Assembly: GCA_017470045.1 (NCBI GenBank)
Contig: JAFUFG010000034.1
Span: forward strand, 1 to 9,181
DNA: 9,181 nt
DNA from: Bacilli bacterium
GTDB taxonomy: Bacteria > Bacillota_I > Bacilli_A > RF39 > UBA660
Reading direction: 5' to 3'
The position numbers and the translations under genes were made by a program. How positions within the stretch are numbered: position 1 is the first letter of the stretch; each line of letters starts with the position of its first letter. The notes beneath the pieces are model-generated. The model did not search any database. It was given only the letters and a program-made list of their open reading frames with translations, and was not told where the DNA came from. Shown here piece by piece: positions 5,378-9,181 of this stretch.

Positions 5378-5936
5378 ATTTTCTACCTAATGCTTTTGCA
5401 GTAGAATTTGCATTTTCAGTTAGTACAAAAGCAAAATCCTGAGGAGTTCTTTTGTTACCATTTTCAGAATAATAAGCAAATGATGTACCGTTCTTATTAG
5501 TATTCACATAGAATATCACTACAATATTTGCTTTTTTCGTCGTTAAATATCCTGTTAATTGTACAGCAGGTTCCCCTTCGTATGTAGTATCACTCCATTT
5601 TGCATTAGAAACAATTTGATCACATACTTCACCTAAAGTAACTTTTTCTTCTTGCAAAAAAGCATTTTGCCATGAACGTACAGATATAACATTTGCAGAA
5701 TAACTAGTCTTATGATGAATGAATAAAATCAATAACAGAACTACAACACCGATAATTGTATAAGTCTTCTTCTTATCTTTTTGCCATGATTCCGGCATTT
5801 TAGAACTAACTTTCTTTTCAATCTCTATGGCCTTTTCCTTCCATTGTTCTGTATTTGATGATTGTAACTTTGCACCACATTCATTACAGAATTTTTGACC
5901 ATCCTTTGCTTTCTTCCCACATTCTGGACAAAACAT
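5376..5936 (-). CDS. Zinc-ribbon, single-pass membrane protein
   Basis: A 186-residue protein. The N-terminus is a four-cysteine zinc ribbon (C3, C6, C17, C20; CPECG and CNECG), followed by a charged linker (about 28-57), one membrane helix at about 58-74 (TYTIIGVVVLLLILFIHH) and an outer domain of about 110 residues. With the ribbon first and no signal peptide, the likely topology has the ribbon in the cytoplasm and the C-terminal domain outside. The C-terminal domain (VRSWQNAFLQEEKVTLGEV onward) is not recognised. Zinc-ribbon plus one-helix proteins are common in Firmicutes and mostly uncharacterised. GGAGGTG (5942-5948) lies 5 bases before the ATG. The gene has its own promoter in the topA terminator and its own terminator, so it appears to be a single-gene unit. 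Confidence 0.85.
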   Translation of the reverse strand: MFCPECGKKAKDGQKFCNECGAKLQSSNTEQWKEKAIEIEKKVSSKMPESWQKDKKKTYTIIGVVVLLLILFIHHKTSYSANVISVRSWQNAFLQEEKVTLGEVCDQIVSNAKWSDTTYEGEPAVQLTGYLTTKKANIVVIFYVNTNKNGTSFAYYSENGNKRTPQDFAFVLTENANSTAKALGRK

Positions 5937-5960
5937 AAAAACACCTCCATCATCAAGTCT

Positions 5961-5969
5961 ATTATAACA
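5961..5969 (-). promoter_or_regulatory. Extended -10 promoter of the zinc-ribbon gene
   Basis: Reading leftward, TGTTATAAT gives a perfect TATAAT (5961-5966) with an upstream TG, directly after the topA terminator T-run. Seventeen bases upstream lies TAGAGA, a 4-of-6 match to the -35 box, placed inside the terminator hairpin. The leader to the ATG at 5936 would be about 18 bases and contains GGAGGTG. Confidence 0.65.
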
Positions 5970-5995
5970 AAAAAAGAGAAGTATCTCTACTTCTC
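5969..5995 (-). terminator. topA terminator
   Basis: On the minus strand GAGAAGTA (5988-5995) pairs perfectly with TACTTCTC (5976-5983) around the 4-base loop GAGA, followed by seven Ts (5969-5975). The topA TAG stop (5987-5989) lies within the hairpin. Confidence 0.88.
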
Positions 5996-8011
5996 ATATT
6001 CACAATTTGAACATTTTATTGTTCCATCTTTTGCTTCTACTAGTAATTTACCACATTCTGGACATACTTCTCCGGTAGGTTTATCCCAGAATGCATTTTT
6101 ACATTTTGGATAATTGTTACATCCATAGAATACTTTTCCCTTACGAGAAGTCTTTTCTACAATATCTCCTCCACAATCCGTACACTTACAGATGGTAACA
6201 ATTTCACGTTCTTCTTTTTTAATATATTTACAAGTTGGATAATTACTACAAGCAGTAAATTCTCCATATCTACCTTTACGAATTACTAATGGACTACCAC
6301 ATTCAGGACAAGTCTCTCCAGTTTTTTCGGGTTCTTTCTTCTCCATATCAGAGAATGCATCCTTTACACGTGGTTCAAATAAATCATAGAAACTCTTTAA
6401 TACTTCATTCCATACAAGTTTTCCATCTGCAATTTCATCAAGTTCTGTTTCCATATCTCTTGTATATTCCACATTAATTAAATCACTAAAGAATTCTTGC
6501 AATTTATTCGTAGTCTCTATACCAATAGGAGTTGGAACAAATTTCTTATCCTCCATATTAACATATCCACGAGTACGAATTGTATCCATAATGGTTGCAT
6601 AAGTAGAAGGTCTACCAATTCCTAATTCTTCTAATTCTTTAATTAATTTTGCTTCGGTATATCTTGCAGGAGGTTTTGTATAATGTTGCTCTGCATCTAA
6701 GTCTAATGCAACGGCCTCTTCTTTTTCTCCTACTTTTGGTAGAATCTTATCTTCACTAGATTCATAATCAATATAAACTTTTAAATAACCATCAAATAAT
6801 AATTCTTGACCAGTAGCCTTAAATTTATAATCATTATTATCTAATACAATCGTTGTTTGATTTACTCTTGCATCTGCCATTAAAGAAGCAATCGTACGTT
6901 TATAAATCATACTATATAATTTAAATTCATCTACACTTAAGTATTTCTTAACTTTTAATGGACTAAGATCAACACTAGTAGGACGGATAGCTTCATGAGC
7001 ATCTTGTACATTTTCTGTCTTCTTACTTGTTTTAACCGTACCTAAATATTCTTTTCCATACTCTTTTTCAATCATCTTCATAGCAGGTTTTACAAAGTCA
7101 TCACTTAAACGGACAGAGTCTGTTCTCATGTAAGTAATAAGTCCGACTGTCTCATGCTCCAAATCTACACCTTCATATAGTTTTTGAGCAACACTCATCG
7201 TCTTCTTTGCACTAAAACCTAACTTCGTAGAAGCTTCTTGTTGTAAAGTAGAAGTAATAAAAGGCATCTTACTTTTACGAGACTTTTCCTTTGCTTCTAC
7301 ACATTCAACAGTATACTTATCTCCTAAAGCATTTAATACAACATCGACTTCTTCACGATTATGAAGTTCAATATCATCTTCTTTATATTTAAATAAAGTA
7401 GCTTCATATTCTGGAAACTTCGCAGTAATCGTCCAATATTCTTCTGGATTAAATGCATTAATCTCATTTTCACGATCAACAATTAACTTTAAAGCAACAC
7501 TTTGTACACGTCCTGCACTTTTTGCTCCAATTTTATTTTGTAATAATTTACTTAAACGGAAACCAATAATACGATCCAAAATTCTACGAGTTTCTTGAGA
7601 CTTTACTAAATTATCATCAATAACAGTAGGATTTCCAATCGCTTCTACTACTTTATCATGAGTAATTTCATTAAATAAAACACGTTTATAATTCTTATCT
7701 TTAATTCCTAAAGCATCTTTTAAATGCCAAGCAATAGCTTCTCCCTCACGGTCTGGGTCGGACGCAAGATATACTAATTCACTATCTTTAACATCTTTCT
7801 TTAATTCTTTAATAACCCCACCTTTTCCTTTAATAGGAATATAGTTTGGTTTAAATCCATCTTCTATATCAACACCTAAACCATAAGTACCAGTCGTTGC
7901 TAAATCACGAATATGTCCCTTAGAAGAAACGACTTTAAAGTCAGGACCTAAGTATTTACCAATAGTCTTACTTTTACTCGGACTTTCCACGATAACCAAA
8001 TATTTATGCAT
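5987..8011 (-). CDS. topA: DNA topoisomerase I (type IA)
   Basis: Topoisomerase I relaxes negative supercoils by passing DNA through a transient single-strand break. The 674-residue protein has the usual length. The TOPRIM domain at about 1-115 has E9 and the metal site SDPDREGE (D85, D87, E89). SAGRVQS lies at 165-171 and the active tyrosine Y294 is in LITYMRTDS. The C-terminus carries three zinc-finger modules: C568/C571/C588/C594, C610/C613/C631/C637 and C650/C653/C667/C670. The last is a compact ribbon with little sequence after it. The ATG at 8011 follows AAAGGG (about 9 bases away). A near-consensus promoter lies at 8039-8067, and there is a strong terminator at the end. Its position after rnhB matches Bacillus gene order. 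Type IA Topo III is less likely given the zinc fingers. Confidence 0.98.
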   Translation of the reverse strand: MHKYLVIVESPSKSKTIGKYLGPDFKVVSSKGHIRDLATTGTYGLGVDIEDGFKPNYIPIKGKGGVIKELKKDVKDSELVYLASDPDREGEAIAWHLKDALGIKDKNYKRVLFNEITHDKVVEAIGNPTVIDDNLVKSQETRRILDRIIGFRLSKLLQNKIGAKSAGRVQSVALKLIVDRENEINAFNPEEYWTITAKFPEYEATLFKYKEDDIELHNREEVDVVLNALGDKYTVECVEAKEKSRKSKMPFITSTLQQEASTKLGFSAKKTMSVAQKLYEGVDLEHETVGLITYMRTDSVRLSDDFVKPAMKMIEKEYGKEYLGTVKTSKKTENVQDAHEAIRPTSVDLSPLKVKKYLSVDEFKLYSMIYKRTIASLMADARVNQTTIVLDNNDYKFKATGQELLFDGYLKVYIDYESSEDKILPKVGEKEEAVALDLDAEQHYTKPPARYTEAKLIKELEELGIGRPSTYATIMDTIRTRGYVNMEDKKFVPTPIGIETTNKLQEFFSDLINVEYTRDMETELDEIADGKLVWNEVLKSFYDLFEPRVKDAFSDMEKKEPEKTGETCPECGSPLVIRKGRYGEFTACSNYPTCKYIKKEEREIVTICKCTDCGGDIVEKTSRKGKVFYGCNNYPKCKNAFWDKPTGEVCPECGKLLVEAKDGTIKCSNCEYEK

Positions 8012-8038
8012 TAAATCAATCCCTTTCGTTAGAAAATA

Positions 8039-8067
8039 TTTATATCGATAATTTTATTATTTGTCAA
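8039..8067 (-). promoter_or_regulatory. topA promoter
   Basis: Reading leftward, a perfect TTGACA (8062-8067) is followed after 17 bases by TATAAA (8039-8044). Transcription would start near 8032, about 20 bases before the ATG. A second TATAAT at 8077-8082 lies further upstream without a good -35 and could be a weaker second start. Confidence 0.8.
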
Positions 8068-8109
8068 CCCTCTACTATTATAATACGTGTAAAGCGACAA
8101 TATACAAAA

Positions 8110-8751
8110 TTATTTTATATGATTCTTTTTACAATAATCTGCAACAGGTCCATAACTACGACGATGTTCCTTTAGTATTCCGTATTGTTCAATCGCCTCT
8201 AAATGTTTTTTAGTAGGATAACCTTTATTCTTCTTAAAGTCATACATTGGATACTTTTCATCTAACTCTACTAACATTCGATCTCTTGTAACCTTTGCTA
8301 AAACAGAAGCAGCACTAATCGTAACACTCTTTAAATCTCCCTTAATAATAGAAGTTGTTGGAATATCTAATTCAAGTGGCATCGCATCAATCAAAATATG
8401 TTCTGGTTTGACACTCATATTATTAATGGCTTGCTTCATCGCTAATTTCGTTGCCTCATAGATATTTACTTCATCAATCTTTTTTTCATCAACAATTCCA
8501 ATTCCATAAGAAATTGCTTGTCTCTTGATTTCTTCAAAAAAGAAATCACGCTTTTTCTCACTAAGTTTCTTAGAATCTGTCAAACCATCTAATTCAAAAT
8601 GTTCTGGCAAGATACAACAAGCAGCAACAACAGGTCCAACCAAAGGTCCTCTTCCTACTTCATCAACCCCTGCGATTAAAGTAATACCCTTTTCTCTTAA
8701 CTCTCTTTCATATTTATAATTATCAATATCTTCTATTTCTTTTTTTGTCAT
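8110..8751 (-). CDS. rnhB: Ribonuclease HII
   Basis: RNase HII cuts RNA in RNA-DNA hybrids and removes single ribonucleotides from DNA. The 213-residue protein has the usual length. Motif 1 is AGVDEVGRG, giving D30 and E31. DSKKLSEKKR follows at 59-68. The third acidic residue D122 is in ILIDAMP. TISAASVLAKVTRDR at 144-158 supplies D157, and NKGYPTKKHLEAIEQYG follows as is typical of the family. The ATG at 8751 has AAGGTGA (8756-8762) about 4-5 bases upstream. The gene has its own promoter overlapping the rbgA terminator. No clear hairpin terminator follows it, so some transcription may continue into topA. Confidence 0.98.
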   Translation of the reverse strand: MTKKEIEDIDNYKYERELREKGITLIAGVDEVGRGPLVGPVVAACCILPEHFELDGLTDSKKLSEKKRDFFFEEIKRQAISYGIGIVDEKKIDEVNIYEATKLAMKQAINNMSVKPEHILIDAMPLELDIPTTSIIKGDLKSVTISAASVLAKVTRDRMLVELDEKYPMYDFKKNKGYPTKKHLEAIEQYGILKEHRRSYGPVADYCKKNHIK

Positions 8752-8773
8752 AAATTCACCTTACTACAAAGCA

Positions 8774-8802
8774 ACTATATATTAAATTTAAAAAAAAGTC
8801 AA
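8774..8802 (-). promoter_or_regulatory. rnhB promoter
   Basis: Reading leftward, TTGACT (8797-8802) is followed after 17 bases by TATAGT (8774-8779), each with 5 of 6 consensus bases. The -35 box lies within the T-rich tail of the rbgA terminator. The leader to the rnhB ATG would be about 17 bases and includes AAGGTGA. Confidence 0.7.
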
Positions 8803-8833
8803 AAAGAAAAGCAGAACAAAATCGTTCTACTTT
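8797..8833 (-). terminator. rbgA terminator
   Basis: On the minus strand AAAGTAGAAC (8824-8833) pairs with GTTCTGCTTT (8808-8817) over 10 bases with one G-U pair, around a 6-base loop. A T-rich tail follows, interrupted by C and GAC. It begins 1 base after the rbgA stop. Confidence 0.75.
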
Positions 8834-8834
8834 A

Positions 8835-9181
8835 CTACTTCATACGATCGAAAGTAACTTTTCCAATACTTCCATTTTTTAAATCATTAATAACAATATT
8901 AGATACCTTCTCATAATCTGCTACTCCACCACGTGATAATGCTCCACGTCTAGCAGCAATGGTATCATATACTTCAATAAAATCTTCATCTAATTCCGTA
9001 ACACCATAACGTTCTTCTAATAAAGAAGGATATAGTTCATATAACTTCTTTATAATAAAGATAGCAATATCATCACGATTTAAAATCTCTTCTTTAATAG
9101 AAGAAAAACTTGCTAAGATATGAGCTTGTTCCTGATCATCAAACTTTGGCCATAAAATTCCAGGGGAATCTAATAATTCGA
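8835..9181 (-). CDS. rbgA: Ribosome biogenesis GTPase RbgA, C-terminal part (runs off right edge)
   Basis: This is the last 115 codons of RbgA (YlqF), a circularly permuted GTPase needed for late assembly of the large ribosomal subunit. Reading leftward from the right edge, the partial protein begins ELLDSPGILWPKFDDQEQ. That is the GTPase G3 element (DxPG, here DSPG) followed by the RbgA-typical ILWPKF. The C-terminal helical domain follows (ILNRDDIAIFIIKKLYELYP, then RRGALSRGGVADYEK), ending VTFDRMK. In RbgA the C-terminal domain contacts ribosomal RNA. The stop TAG is at 8835-8837, directly before the terminator. Adjacency to rnhB is the conserved Firmicutes order, which strengthens the call. 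Confidence 0.95.
   Translation of the reverse strand, partial: ELLDSPGILWPKFDDQEQAHILASFSSIKEEILNRDDIAIFIIKKLYELYPSLLEERYGVTELDEDFIEVYDTIAARRGALSRGGVADYEKVSNIVINDLKNGSIGKVTFDRMK

Noticed and set aside
5895..6113. Open plus-strand frame spanning the topA/zinc-ribbon junction
   Set aside because: It runs through two coding ends, a terminator and a promoter of the opposite strand, and has no start signal.
6289..6477. Open plus-strand frame of 62 codons inside topA
   Set aside because: It is antisense to the well-conserved topA coding sequence, with no supporting signals.
8070..8100. AT-rich imperfect symmetry upstream of topA as a dif site
   Set aside because: The two recognisable Xer arms with a 6-base centre are not present; the symmetry comes from a TATAAT-type sequence.
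8525..8719. Open plus-strand frame of 64 codons inside rnhB
   Set aside because: It is antisense to conserved RNase HII motifs, with no supporting signals.
1..9181. Mycoplasma-type code with TGA as Trp
   Set aside because: All genes are full length under the standard code and their Trp codons are TGG.
1..9181. CRISPR array, tRNA/rRNA gene, riboswitch class or insertion sequence
   Set aside because: I saw no regularly spaced repeats, no cloverleaf or conserved RNA core, no transposase and no paired terminal repeats. All intergenic stretches are short (under 200 bases).

Overview
The window is strongly AT-rich. It looks like chromosomal DNA from a low-GC Firmicutes/Bacilli-type bacterium, possibly a reduced-genome, gut-associated or Mollicutes-related lineage; the exact lineage cannot be fixed from the sequence. 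Supporting signs are strong AGGAGG/AGGTG-type ribosome binding sites, TTGACA/TATAAT promoters, compact spacing and recognisable Bacilli housekeeping genes. Trp is encoded by TGG inside long intact genes, so the standard bacterial code applies. All ten visible stop codons are TAA or TAG.

Layout, by position. At the left edge is the 5' end of secD (minus strand, runs off the window). A divergent plus-strand gene at 645-1355 encodes an unrecognised protein with a CCxGH motif. It converges on a minus-strand tyrosine recombinase (xerC-like, 1352-2263). The two share the bases TTAA for their stop codons, inside the loop of a two-way terminator. The recombinase overlaps by 35 bases an upstream unrecognised gene (2229-3338), which has a clear promoter at 3365-3393. 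Next comes a three-gene minus-strand unit: a four-helix membrane protein (4842-5321), a NUDIX hydrolase (4269-4832) and a lipoprotein (3407-4258). Then follow a zinc-ribbon single-pass membrane protein (5376-5936), topA (5987-8011), rnhB (8110-8751) and the 3' end of rbgA (8835 to the right edge), all on the minus strand.

The backbone rbgA - rnhB - topA - xerC has the same relative order as in Bacillus subtilis (ylqF-rnhB-...-dprA-topA-trmFO-codV). Here the genes known to lie between them there (sucCD, dprA, trmFO) are absent from the window. Between topA and the recombinase sits a set of envelope-type or unknown genes. The housekeeping genes serve ribosome assembly (RbgA), removal of RNA from DNA (RNase HII), supercoil control (TopA), chromosome resolution (Xer) and protein export (SecD).

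The most distinctive feature is regulatory packing. In four places the terminator of one gene runs straight into the promoter of the next, with the T-tract forming part of, or abutting, the promoter. I found no CRISPR array, RNA gene, insertion sequence or prophage, and no convincing new multi-gene system. The real unknowns are the CCxGH protein, the 369-residue partner of the recombinase, and the envelope operon.
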